From assembly GCA_015501605.1 (NCBI GenBank), contig JADNRZ010000022.1, forward strand, positions 434,001 through 498,000: 64,000 nt of DNA, read 5' to 3'. Below are positions 1-10,856 of this stretch, in pieces. The translations under genes and the position numbers were made by a program. Each line of letters begins with the position of its first letter. Position 1 is the first letter of the stretch. This DNA comes from Panaeolus papilionaceus (Eukaryota; Basidiomycota; Agaricomycetes; Agaricales). The notes under the pieces are model-generated. The model searched no databases. It was given only the letters and a program-made list of their open reading frames with translations, and was not told the DNA's origin.

Positions 1-66
1 AATGCTATCTCCAGTCTCCAACAGTCGAGCCCCCCACGATCCTAACCTTCAGGAGTAACAGAAAGT

Positions 67-1220
67 ATGCCACCAATTGTCCAGTCAACTTCGAGTCTTG
101 CCCCAATTGGCGTAAATGCTGCCCTCGAAGCAGCCGCAAACCCAGCTATCCAACCCAAACCCAAAATCTTCGACGAGTTCGCGCTTACTGACCGTGTCGG
201 AATCGTGACAGGCGGTAACCGAGGCCTCGGCCTCGAAATGGCACTCGCAATGTGCGAAGCAGGCGCACGGGCCATCTATTGCTTCGATCTGCCTGGCACG
301 CCCTCGGAAGAGTGGTCCAAGGCAGCTGCGTTCGTGAAGAGACTGAGTAATAATTCGTGCTTAGAATATGTGAGCGTTGATGTGCGGGACCAGGAGAAAT
401 TGTGGGCAGAGGCGAAGAAGATCGGGGATAAAGAGCAGAGAATGGATGTTTGTGTTGCTGCTGCTGGGGTATCGAATGAGCCAACGGATTGTTTGGAGTA
501 TGCGGCTAAGCGATTTGACAATGTGAGTGCTATGGGATGCATGGAAAATTGGAATTGAGCTGACATTGGGGGTCGAATATAGGTTCTCGACGTAAACGTA
601 AACGGTGTCTTGTATACTGCCCAAGCAGCCGGTCAACAAATGCGGCGCTTTGGTAACGGAGGAAGTATCATCTTGATCGCTTCGATAGCGGGAAGCGTCA
701 GTCTTCATGCAAGTCTTCGTTTCATTCTCTTCGGGGCACAGCAGTTAAATAACGTTTTGTCCATGTTTCTATTGAAATAGGGTCTTAGCGTCATCTCGTA
801 TCAGACTAGCAAATCTGCCGTACTCCAAATGGCACGAAGCATGGCTTGCGAACTTGGTAAAGAAAAAATCCGCGTCAATTCGGTGTCCCCAGGGTACATT
901 TATACAGCGTGCGTGTTTCGCATACTTAGTGGAACACAGGTTTGTAGTATTGACGCTTTTTGGTGCACAGGATGACAGGTGGTCTTCTTGAGGAGCAGCC
1001 GGAAGCGTTAGATGTGTGGTCGAGCCAGAACCCGCTTGGGAGGATTGGAAGGCCAGATGAGCTGCGTGGTGTTGCAATATGGCTGGCAAGCGATGCGTCT
1101 ACATTTTGCACCGGGAGTGAGTGAGTACCTTTCCTCGCACTGAATGTCGTATGTGGCAAACTAATAATTTGTTCCGGATTGTTCAGTATTATCGTCAGCG
1201 GTGGACATACTGCTTGGTGA
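67..1220 (+). CDS. SDR-family oxidoreductase, copy 1 (sorbose reductase/arabinitol dehydrogenase-like)
   Basis: Probable cytosolic NAD(P)H-dependent short-chain dehydrogenase acting on a polyol or ketose. The first exon (67-522) carries the Rossmann motif TGGNRGLG at about residues 48-55. Later exons give [13 protein letters not shown], the catalytic YQTSK motif and the end [11 protein letters not shown]...VSGGHTAW, all typical of the fungal SOU1/ARDH group. Introns lie at 523-582 and 709-780, with two more near 910-970 and 1122-1187. The intron at 709-780 appears to start with GC rather than GT; with that donor the exon aligns to copy 2 (VSLH versus ITNK). The reading frame is intact throughout. 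The neighbour at 1566 is a close paralog in the same orientation. The exact sugar substrate cannot be read from sequence; family is sure, substrate is inference. Confidence 0.88.
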
Positions 1221-1565
1221 GAAACCACATGTTTCAATCTCAGCGAGAGAAGAGTTTCAGGTATTGAAAGGACAGAATTGCAGCGTGTACCTATCTTGGT
1301 TCATTAATATAAATTCTGGAAAGCAAAAGAAGAGCTCACAAATCTCTGCAGCAAATAGGGGGGTCACCTCCCACAATATGACAAACCCGAATGGTTCTTA
1401 CATCGTAAAATTGTCAGCTGAGCAGTCCATCAGGCCTGAACATGCGAATAGTAGAAGAAAGGCCGTTCACCACGCGAAGTACACTCCAACACATTTAAAC
1501 GACTGAAAGATATATAAGTTCATAACATACACATTGGATCAACTTTGAACTCACATTTGACAATA
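1221..1565. other. Spacer between the two SDR copies
   Basis: Holds the 3' flank of SDR copy 1 and the promoter of copy 2. Short open frames here have no recognisable family and I do not call them genes. Confidence 0.6.
1511..1518 (+). promoter_or_regulatory. TATA-like box of SDR copy 2
   Basis: TATATAAG lies about 50 bp upstream of the ATG at 1566, a usual position for a fungal core promoter. Seen by motif and distance only. Confidence 0.45.
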
Positions 1566-2730
1566 ATGGCACCAGTTGTACAATCAACCTCCCGCCTGGC
1601 TCCCATCGGAGTAAACGCAGCTCTCGAAGCAGCTGAAAACCCCAGTGTTCAGTCTAGACCCAAGATATTCGACGAATTCGCGCTGACTGATCGTGTCGGG
1701 ATCGTCTCTGGCGGTAATCGTGGTCTTGGGCTCGAAATGGCCTTGGCACTCTGCGAAGCAGGCGCACGAGCGATTTACTGCTTCGACCTCCCTGAAACTC
1801 CTTCCGAGTCGTGGACCAAGACAGCTGCGTTCGTGAAGAAACTAGGAAACAATTCCCGTTTAGAGTACGTAAGCGTGGATGTGAGGGACCAACAGAAATT
1901 GTGGGCAGAGGCGAAAAAGATTGGGGATAAGGAAGGGAGAATGGATGTGTGTGTCGCTGCTGCAGGCATATTACAGCAAAATACGGATTGCTTAGAGTAT
2001 CCTGCTTCGCAATTTGAAGACGTGAGTTCCAACCTTACTTGTGGGATACTTCAAAGGAGCTGATGGGACTTTGGTGTATCAGGTCATCGATGTGAATGTG
2101 AATGGTGTTTTATATACCGCTCAAGCCGCCGGGCAGCAGATGCGGCGCTTCGGTAACGGGGGCAGCATCATCTTGATCGCTTCCATGTCTGGAAGCATTA
2201 CCAATAAAGTAAGTCACCTTCAACTTGCTTATTTGTTGAGGAGACAAGCAATAATGAGGCCAATTTTCTGTCGAATTAGGATCACGCCGCTTCTTCTTAC
2301 AACACCAGCAAGTCGGCTGTTATCCAAATGGCACGTAGCATGGCTTGCGAACTTGGCAAAGAGAAAATCCGCGTGAATTCGCTATCTCCAGGGTATATCT
2401 ACACATCGTGAGTACCAACCCCCACTCTACGTCTATCCCGAGTGAGATGGCAGTGTGGAGCTGACTCAACATGGTGAATAGAATGACAGCTGCCTTTGTT
2501 GACGTGCAGCCAGAGTTATTGGACAAATGGTCGAGCGAAAACCCAATAGGAAGGATTGGGAGGCCAGATGAGTTGCGTGGAGTTATAGCGTGGTTGGCGA
2601 GTGACGCGTCTACATTCTGTACTGGAAGCGAGTGGGTGTATTTGTTCTCATTCGATGTCGTCTGTGGCAAGCTGACAGTTGTTTGGATTGGTCCAGCATT
2701 CGTGTGGATGGTGGGCACACTGCTTGGTGA
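1566..2730 (+). CDS. SDR-family oxidoreductase, copy 2 (sorbose reductase/arabinitol dehydrogenase-like)
   Basis: Close paralog of the gene at 67. The N-terminus ([20 protein letters not shown]), the Rossmann motif SGGNRGLG and the sequence [13 protein letters not shown] match copy 1. The catalytic motif is YNTSK and the C-terminus ends DGGHTAW. Introns occupy 2022-2082, about 2210-2279, about 2409-2482 and about 2632-2700, at the same places as in copy 1, so the pair arose by tandem duplication of an intron-containing gene. I chose the ATG at 1566 rather than the in-frame ATG at 1545 because it matches the start of copy 1. The first glycine-rich motif has Ser where copy 1 has Thr (VSGG versus VTGG). 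Expected role: NAD(P)H-dependent polyol/ketose interconversion in the cytosol. Confidence 0.88.
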
Positions 2731-3005
2731 GAAACGATAAGGAGCATAGCAGGTACCTCAATACCAGACGGGAAAGAGTACAGAAGGGCAAGGGTTGCTG
2801 AGAACAGGAGCAGAAATGATTGAGAGGGGTGTGAGCATGATATTTGCCGCCAGTATCGGGTTGTTAACGGTAGTTGATTAAAATAAGCATTATGAGAATG
2901 AAAAAGAGGAAATGAATCCTGGTTAATAGGTTGTGAGATATGCCGGGTGTTCAGGAATGTTAGGAGACTAGAAGGTGCCGATAATAAAATTACAGGTTTT
3001 TCCGG

Positions 3006-3360
3006 TCATAGCGAACGAAACTCCTGAAGAGCCTGTTCTGATTTGGCGTTTCGTGCTTTGGCTGCTTCTCTGTTTTGCGTTGTCCGGACGATACGCTAGT
3101 TTTGGTCAAGTTGGTAAAGATATTCTCATGAAATAGAATGGATAGAGCACGACATACCTCGGACCGTAGACAATTATTCAGGACATCCTTTTCTGTGTTG
3201 CACGCACCAATAAATCTATTCCAACCGCCAGCATGACATTTCTCTAGGGCTTCAATAAACTCTTTACAAACTAAATACGATGAAAGTGTTTAATAAATTC
3301 CTTTTAATGAATTTAAATAAAAATCTTACCCAACTTTCTGTCTGACAATTGAACATGCAT
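3006..3360 (-). CDS. CMC2: COX assembly mitochondrial protein CMC2, twin CX9C
   Basis: A small three-exon gene. Exon 1 reads MHVQLSDRKL. After an intron, exon 2 reads VCKEFIEALEKCHAGGWNRF followed by IGACNTEKDVLNNCLRSE, which holds the paired cysteines of a CX9C coiled-coil-helix protein (C-X9-C twice). Exon 3 is a charged tail ending EFRSL. Family knowledge: CMC2 resides in the mitochondrial intermembrane space, is imported by Mia40 and helps early COX1/cytochrome c oxidase assembly. Introns are about 3261-3320 and 3098-3152 by splice signals. It is head-to-head with transketolase, 191 bp between start codons. Confidence 0.85.
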
Positions 3361-3551
3361 GGTTTTAAAGAACAAACCTCGGAATAACCGATTTCTCAAG
3401 GAAATGAGTAAGCGTGGGTAAATTTAACTCGGAAGAGCAAGACCGATATTCCAGATTAGATAAATCCTGTCCCATCTTTCGAAATCTGTGACTTTAAACT
3501 TTTTCCCGCTTTCCCCCTCTCTTCCCTCACTCCTTATCCACTACCACCACC

Positions 3552-6380
3552 ATGTCTACCTTTGTCCCAAACAACGCTGACGAGACTGCTATCGCCACCA
3601 TCCGTACTCTTGCCGTCGATGCTGTTGGCAAGGCTAACTCTGGTCATCCAGGTATGTATCCTACTCTCGAAACACCCCTGTTATTATCCTCGACAGGGTT
3701 CTTGAATTTTCTTTAAAAATTTTGTCATGCTTAACGTATTATAATCAGGTGCCCCTATGGGGATGGCACCCGTCTCCCATGTCCTGTTCTCTCGGTGAGT
3801 TTGCGATCTCGCTATGACCCCTTCGATCACCCTAAATTTATCGCCGAAATTCCATTATGCAGTTTTTTGAACGCAAACCCCAAAAACTCCAAGTGGTTCA
3901 ACCGTGATCGATTCGTCCTTTCCAATGGGTCCGTATAATTGGCTTTATATCGCGTCGAAAAAAAGCCTCTCGTCTCGTCTCGACGAGTTGGTACTAATTA
4001 GTTACCATCGATATATCATTCATTAGACACGCGTAAGTCCCATCTTTACTTAAAGCGGCGATAGTCGTTAGGTGCTGATTTCCAAATTTAGATGTGCACT
4101 CCAGTATACCCTCCTCCACTTGTTGGGCTACAAGCTCTCCCTCGATGACCTCAAGGCCTTCCGTCAACTCGACTCAAAGACCCCAGGTCACCCCGAGGCC
4201 AACCACACCGATGGTATCGAAGTCACCACCGGCCCTCTTGGTCAGGGTTTCGCCAATGGTGTCGGTCTTGCCATCGCCCAGGCTCACCTTGGCGCTGTCT
4301 TCAACAAGCCCGGTTTCGATCTGATCGACAACTATACCTATGGTAAGGTGCACAAGCTACCCTTCGAACACAATATAATAACATCATTTCTAGTCTTCAA
4401 TGGTGATGGCTGCTTGATGGAAGGTGTCGCCAGCGAGGCTGCAAGCTTGGGGGGACATCTCCAGCTCGGAAACCTCATTGTGGTAAGTAAGGATATGTGT
4501 TAAAATACCAAACAATGCTGATCGACATGCCCGTAGATCTATGATGACAACCGTATGTCTGCATCCTGACCAGGGCCTAAAATAGGCACCGACAGCTTAA
4601 TTTTTAATTTTGACAGAAATCTCGATCGATGGCTCCACTGCTGTTGCCTTCACCGAAAACGTGGAGCAGCGCTTCCTTGCTTATGGCTGGCAGGTCCTCC
4701 GTGTTCAGGATGGTGATACGTAAGTCAGTCACTCGAATTTATGGAAAACACTGATTTAGCTTTGCAATCATAGCGATCTCCCTTCCATCCACCAAGCTAT
4801 TGCCCAGGCCCGCGAGGAGAAGACCAAGCCCACCATCATCTGCCTCAAGACCACCATCGGTTATGGTTCCAAGCAACAGGGTACCCATGGCGTCCACGGA
4901 GCTCGTGAGTCTCATCTTGTAGCGGTTCTGGTTTGTCACTAAACGAACCATAGCTCTCAAGGGCGATGATATCCAGAGCTTGAAGAGCAAGTGGGGCTTT
5001 GATCCCAGCCAGACCTTCCAGGTCCCCCAGGAGACTCGCGAACTCTACGCTGAGTTCGGAAAGCGCGGCGAGGCTCTCGAGGCCAAGTGGAATGCTCTCC
5101 TCGCTTCATACGCTCAAAAATACCCCGCTGAGCACGCTGAGCTCACCCGCCGCATTCGTGGCGAGCTCCCCGCTGGCTGGGAGAAGAACCTCCCCGTTTA
5201 CAAGCCCACCGACGCCGCTCAGGCCTCCCGTAAATTGTCTGAGATTGTCCTCACCAGCATCATCCCAGCTCTCCCTGAGCTCATTGGTGGATCTGCTGAT
5301 TTGACTGGCAGCAACTTGACCAAGGTCAAGAACTCTGTGGACTTCCAACCCCCTAACACTGGTCTCGGAAACTATGCTGGCACTTACATCCGCTATGGTG
5401 TCCGTGAGCACGGTATGGGTGCCATTGCCAATGGTCTCCACGCATATGGTGGTATCATCCCCTTTGTTGCTACCTTCTTGGTGAGTTTAAGCATGATCTT
5501 GAAAAAAGAGCCTTGCTTATGGATTTTATAGAACTTCGTCTCCTACGCATCCGGAGCTGTGCGTCTTTCTGCCCTCTCAGGACACCAAGTTATCTGGGTC
5601 GGTCAGTAGCCGTCTTATCTTCGGATTCGTGATCCTATCTCATTCCGCATCATTTAGCCACCCACGACTCCATCGGTCTTGGTGAGGACGGTCCTACTCA
5701 CCAGCCTGTCGAGACTGCCATCGCTCTCCGTGCTACCCCCAACCTCGCCTTCTGGCGCCCCGCTGACGGTAACGAGACCTCTGCCGCCTATTACGTTGCC
5801 ATCACCTCCAAGAGCACCCCCTCCGTACTCTCCCTCTCCCGCCAGAACCTGCCCAACCTCGAGGGTTCCACCATCGAGAAGGCAGCTCGCGGTGGTTATG
5901 TCCTCCTCGACACCGATAAGGAAGACCTCACCATTGTCAGCTCTGGCAGTGAAGTGAGCATCGCCCTCGAGGCTGCGAGCAAGCTCAAGGCTGAAGGATT
6001 CAGAGTCCGTATTGTCAGCTTGCCCTGCTGGTTGACCTTCGATCAGCAAGATGAGGACTACAGGTTGAGCGTATTGAGGAGCGGAGCCCCCATTTTGTCG
6101 CTCGAGGCTGCGTCCACTGCTGGATGGCAGAAGTACTCTCATGAGCAGTTTGGTCTTGCTGCATGGGGTGCTTCTGGACCTTACCAGAAGGTTTACGAGA
6201 AGTTTGGTATTACTGGCCAAAGTAAGTTTCCGTCTCCTTGCGTTATTGATGGCAGTTGTTGGATATTGACGAATTATTCTTCTTTTTCTAGACATTGCTG
6301 CTGTCGGCAAGAAGGTCATCGAGTTCTACAAGCAAAGAGGGGAAGTTGTCTCTCCCTTGGTCAAGGCCATCAAGCTGTAA
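3552..6380 (+). CDS. TKL1: Transketolase
   Basis: Thiamine diphosphate-dependent enzyme of the pentose phosphate pathway, moving two-carbon units between sugar phosphates in the cytosol. N-terminal conserved pieces are [34 protein letters not shown] and [15 protein letters not shown] sequence (here [20 protein letters not shown]). The TPP-binding segment is [10 protein letters not shown]...YDDN, and the pyrimidine and C-terminal domains show [32 protein letters not shown] and [16 protein letters not shown]. Length is about 685 residues, normal for the family. The gene has many introns, including a 6-nt exon at 4027-4032 that supplies the conserved His-Ala of SNGHA. The codon choice is C-rich at third positions, as expected for a highly expressed gene. 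CMC2 diverges from the same promoter region. Confidence 0.96.
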
Positions 6381-6861
6381 AAAAATTATACCATGCCATG
6401 CGATTCCCCTATTGTTCGAAGAGAATTGGACGAGGGAAGGAAATCAAATCAAAGAGTAAAAAGGATCTTGGATAGATTGCAACTGCGAAATTTTTGTACT
6501 TTAATTAAATAATATATTACCCTCTGTTTGAGCTTTGACAGAATGACGAGGTTTTTTGGTCTTATGAGTTCTGGATGCTTTTCAGGCAGAGGGAGAAGTC
6601 AGTGTCGAGGAATAGATGATGAAGGTGATTGCCCAAAGAGCCAACAGAAAAGACAGCAGCAAATGCCCAGAATTAGGAGACTGAATGAGTTCTTGAAGCA
6701 GCCTAGTAGGTTAACAAGTCCGGAAAGTTAGAGCAAAAGCGGCGGGATTAAATGAAAATTCAGGTCTTGAGATTGCTGCACCCGGGGTTTTCCAAAACAA
6801 CATGTGCACTCTCCGTCCAAATAGTGGATTTCAATGATTAATCTAATGGATTGAAATAAGT
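6381..6861. other. Convergent spacer, transketolase/QCR7 3' ends
   Basis: Carries both 3' flanks. A plus-strand open frame at 6528-6731 has no recognisable family and I treat it as chance. Confidence 0.6.
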
Positions 6862-7444
6862 CTACTTCCTCTCGACGACAAGGTTGTCCCATTTCGCCCT
6901 CTCGAGCTCCTCCTTGTGAACGTTCTCGACGTGGGGCCTGAGGTAACGGACGTCCTGTTAAATTGAAAAACAAGTTCAGAATTTGAGGGGATTTGGGTTG
7001 GATTTGGACATGACCAACCTCAGCAGCGGTGGTCCACTGCTCCTTGGGAAGAGGCTGGTGGAGGATGCTGGTTTGGGATGCACGCTTGAGGCGGTATGCG
7101 CGGTCATATTGCTCACGGCTGGTGAGACGCTTAAGGGCCTGTATATACAAAGATTAGAGGGTTGGTTGAGAATGGTTTGTTTGGTGAGTTTATGGCTTTA
7201 AACGTACGCGCTGGACGGGCTCGTTCTCCTCAACCACTGTTTAAAAGACGGGTTTAATGGTGTTTAACGTTTAGACGGTTGAAATCGGAGAGAATAGACG
7301 CGTACAGAGGTCATCGTATTTGAAGCCGTATTTTCTGTAACCAGCAGCGTTGGCGTACCAGGTGGCAATAGGGGTGACCCATCTGGAGAGAGACTTTGAG
7401 GATTGGATGTAAGGAGCGAGCGAGACGCCCATAGGACCGAACAT
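6862..7444 (-). CDS. QCR7: Cytochrome bc1 complex subunit 7 (14 kDa)
   Basis: Four exons on the minus strand join to about 126 residues, the usual length. The start MFGPMGVSLAPYIQSSKSLS is followed by WYANAAGYRKYGFKYDDL, then VEENEPVQRALKRLTSREQ, YDRAYRLKRASQTSI, LPKEQWTTAAE and DVRYLRPHVENV. These follow the order and spacing of yeast and other fungal QCR7. The protein is a nuclear-encoded, matrix-facing subunit of respiratory complex III that contacts cytochrome b. The last intron uses the less usual donor GTTGGT after the TTAAE codons; the join is supported by the conserved E-DVRYL. The gene is head-to-head with NDP kinase, 247 bp between start codons. Confidence 0.93.
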
Positions 7445-7620
7445 TTTGTCTAAAAGGATGTGTGGTTTTGAGAAATTGCTGCTCAGTGATACACTCTTGC
7501 TGGCTCAGTCCCGGCCATCCCCGCAAAGGGTGTGTTGTATGTTCTTGTTTGGTAATTGCCACGGAAGGAAAGGAATGGAACAGTCGAGATAAGATTTGAA
7601 TTGATGGATTATCTGTAGGC

Positions 7621-7628
7621 TATAAATA
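7621..7628 (+). promoter_or_regulatory. TATA-like box of NDP kinase
   Basis: TATAAATA lies about 70 bp upstream of the ATG at 7692 in the short region shared with QCR7. Confidence 0.45.
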
Positions 7629-7691
7629 ATAAACCATCCTCTCTGAAAAAGTTTTTCAAGACTATCACCTCCTCAATCCTTCATATCAACA

Positions 7692-8324
7692 ATGTCTAAC
7701 ACTGAGCGTACCTACATCATGATCAAGGTATCTACGATTCAATAATTTAAGCATCTAGTATTTTAACACCGGTTTGTTCACAGCCCGACGGCGTTCAACG
7801 CGGTCTCGTCGGCAAGATCATCCAGAGGTTCGAGGAGCGTGGTTTCAAGCTCATCGCCCTCAAGCTCGTCCAGGCTACTGAGGCGCACCTCGAGAAGCGT
7901 AAGTATCCAATCCGATATCACTTAGATCGATGAGGTCAAAGCTAATCGCGACGTACAGACTACGCCGATCTCAAGGGCAAGCCCTTCTTCCCCGGTCTTA
8001 TCAAGTACATGGCTTCCGGACCCGTCGTCGCCATGGTCTGGCAAGGACTCGATGCCGTCAAGACCGGCCGTGTCATGCTCGGTGCCACCAACCCTCTTGC
8101 CTCTCCCATCGGTTCCATCCGTGGTGACTACGCTCTTGCCGTTGGCCGTAACATCATCCACGGTTCCGACGCCGTTGAGAGCGCCGAGAAGGAGATTGCT
8201 CTGTGCGTATAAATCATTTTAACGTTTGCGACGATGAAACTGATTTTTTCTTGTTTATTATAGCTGGTTCCCTGAGGGCATTGTTCAATACGCCTCTGCT
8301 CTCGAGTCCTGGATCTTCGAGTAA
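7692..8324 (+). CDS. NDK1: Nucleoside diphosphate kinase
   Basis: Transfers the gamma phosphate of ATP to nucleoside diphosphates through a phospho-histidine. Exon 1 reads [12 protein letters not shown]; the next exons give [17 protein letters not shown], then [20 protein letters not shown], then [20 protein letters not shown] and the active-site segment NIIHGSD with the catalytic His. The last exon is [19 protein letters not shown]. Total is about 150 residues, the normal length. Introns are at about 7727-7783, 7899-7959 and 8201-8263. Codon use is strongly biased to C-ending codons, as in other highly expressed fungal genes. It diverges from QCR7. Confidence 0.96.
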
Positions 8325-8859
8325 ATGTCGACCTGTCGATAAATACTGTAGATTGAAAAAAAAAATCACGTGTACCATTAGTATGTAGTGGAAATTGAAC
8401 GAGGGTTTTATCAGATGAATATTGGATCAATCCAATCAGATTTATTCTTTAAAGACAACCATCGGCGTCTATGTCAACCTTGGAACCACACCACCATCAT
8501 CCACGACGCGCCTTTTTATAATTCATTTTGTCAAGCGTTTACTGCTAATTAATGTCAAGGCATTCCGACCGCCGTGTGATCTTCGCGTCTTCCGGACCTC
8601 AACCAAATGATGGATTGATTAAAAGCGGTTTGACATACATCTCTTGTTTGATGTTCATAACTTGTCTCTACCCTTTAGGTCAGAATTATAGCCCAGCTTA
8701 GGCACCTTTAGAAATTGCTGTCGTGTTCATTTCGTAACATCTCCCCCTTCAGATAATAATCGCCAATATAAGTAGCCCGCCCTGCTAAGATAAGCGGACT
8801 GTGCTTGTCTTTCTCACCCACACTTTCTTCTGGATACCTCCACGTTCGCGTTTCAAGAG
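8325..8859. other. Intergenic region
   Basis: 3' flank of NDP kinase and promoter of the DOMON gene. A TATAAG motif sits at 8767-8772, about 90 bp upstream of the next ATG. No gene seen. Confidence 0.55.
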
Positions 8860-10856
8860 ATGCGTTCTTTCTCGTCGTTCTCTGGTATAAATGCCCTGCG
8901 AGGCTTAATTCTAGCTGGCTTGTTGCTTCCAACTACACTGGCTCTCAATGGAGACTCTTTCTGTCGAAACTCTGCCTGTGTGTCCGCCATCGTCGAGGGA
9001 GACACTGTTACCTGTGAGTACACCGCAACGCCTTGCTGATTAATACCAAAACGTCTTGAATTCTGACTCGCCCTAGATGAAATGACGGGACTGCAGCAGA
9101 CAGACGGTTGGATTGCAATGTACGTCGTTCATGCTTCTATGTGTCTGTGCTCTGTGTTGACACTATCCGCAGTGGTTGGGGCTCCCAGATGATCAACACC
9201 CACTCTGTTATAATGTGGAAGAATTTGGACGGCTCTGTATCCATGTCCCAGCGATATGCACCGGGATACCGTCAACCAGACGTCGTAAGCGACCCGCCCC
9301 GAAAGGCAAAGGTCGTTGAGCCCAGGAAGAACGTTGTACGTCCTCCTCTCCCAGCATTACACATCATTCCACCCGCTCTATTAGCATCTAGTCTAATTTA
9401 CATGTCTCGCCTTATTGCCATGTGTCATATGTCAATTATTGACCTTCTCTTCATTTTCATAAGGCTCGTCCAAGCAATTCCTTGACATTTGCATTCCAAA
9501 TGCCTGTCAACCATACATTACTTCGTAGCCAAAGTCCAGCGGAGCGGATGATTTTTGCTTCCTCGTCAATTACACCAACCAGCAAGGATGTAGATGCCAG
9601 AATCGCGCGGCATGAACATACTGGGTACTTCACATTCGACCTCACCAAAGAATTCAACGACGTCACCACGGACACTCTCACCGCTCTGAATAAAGCGGCA
9701 CCATCACCACAATATACGACTGGGCCTCTCAAGAAAGTCGAGAAGCTGATCATTCTGCATGGTGCAATTGTCAGCTTTGGCTTCTTGCTCCTCCTCCCCG
9801 CTGGTTCGCTTCTCGGAAGATATGGAAGGGTAATTGCACCGTCCAAGTGGTTTAGACTGCATAGGCTTAGCAATGGTGTTATTGCGCTGCCTGTCATCAC
9901 TCTCGGTGTGCTTCTGGGTCCAATTGTAGTCTACAACAAGGAGACATTTAGGAAGCATTTTGCTAACCCGCACGAAGTGAGTTGTCGTCCTAATAATGAC
10001 GTTTTAAAATAAGTCGAGGCCAAAACACTGACATGCCTTGTTCTAATTTAGGTTTGCGGTATGCTCCTTCTCTTCATGTACTTTGCCCAAATCTCGTTGG
10101 GTCAGTATATCCACCATCGTCGGCTGCAAATCGCAAAGCAAGGACCCGTCACAAGCCCTCACCCGCCTCTCAACATTCTGCATATCGTTCTGGGAGTCAG
10201 CATCATTGGCCTTGCATTCTTCCAGGTGAGAATTCAGTTTCATCGTTCTCGTCGCGTTGCGTTCTCCATAAGTTCTTGACTGGAGCCCGGTCGGTTATTT
10301 TGAAACACCCATCACTATTCTTATTTTAAATCTATTAATATGTCACCTGGGTCTGCTTTCCCTCTTGTAATCAACCGTTACCGTCCCCGAGGAAATCACG
10401 CCTTCGAGATATCTTCCCTTTTTTTCTTTTCTAATTTTGCACTTCACGCTTATCGACCCAATCACGTTCACTTTGTACTAACGCTTTTTACTCATTTTTT
10501 CTTGCTTACGTTTCGTATTCATCGCTAATCGTGCTTTAAAATACCATAGGTCCGCAGCGGTCTCCAATGGTGGGAGACACTGACCAACCGCGGTCCTATC
10601 TCGGGATGGGCTCACCCTCTATGGAAGACTTGGATTATTGTGCGTAATTCGTCTTTCCTATATTTTTAGTCTTGCCGATGTTTTATCAAAATAAAATAAC
10701 CTGACCTTTTCCTCAATATAGGTTCTTCCTCTCGCTTACTTTGGTGGTTACGCATTGCTCCCTAGGCAATTGCGCCAGGAGAGAGCAGCAGCATATGCCC
10801 CTCTTCCGCGCGACAATTCTGATTCGTCGCATTTGCTTGCTGATGAGGGTCAATAA
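8860..10856 (+). CDS. DOMON domain-cytochrome b561 membrane protein
   Basis: The N-terminus is a signal peptide (RGLILAGLLLPTTLALNGD), followed by a DOMON haem/sugar-binding fold with TGLQQTDGWIAMGWGSQM and MWKNLDGSVSMSQRYAPGY. The C-terminal half is a cytochrome b561-type bundle of about five membrane segments, with histidines in LHGAIVSFGF, FRLHRLSNG and NILHIVLG positioned as haem ligands. The tail LLPRQLRQERAAAYAPLPRD is cytosolic. Such fungal proteins are thought to pass electrons across the plasma membrane, sometimes alongside cellobiose dehydrogenase-like domains; the partner here is unknown. The gene has six or seven introns; one near 10226-10549 is about 320 bp, long for this window. 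The start fits the signal peptide. Confidence 0.87.

Noticed and set aside
5654..6319. 221-codon open frame on the minus strand
   Set aside because: Opposite-strand shadow of transketolase exons with biased codon use.
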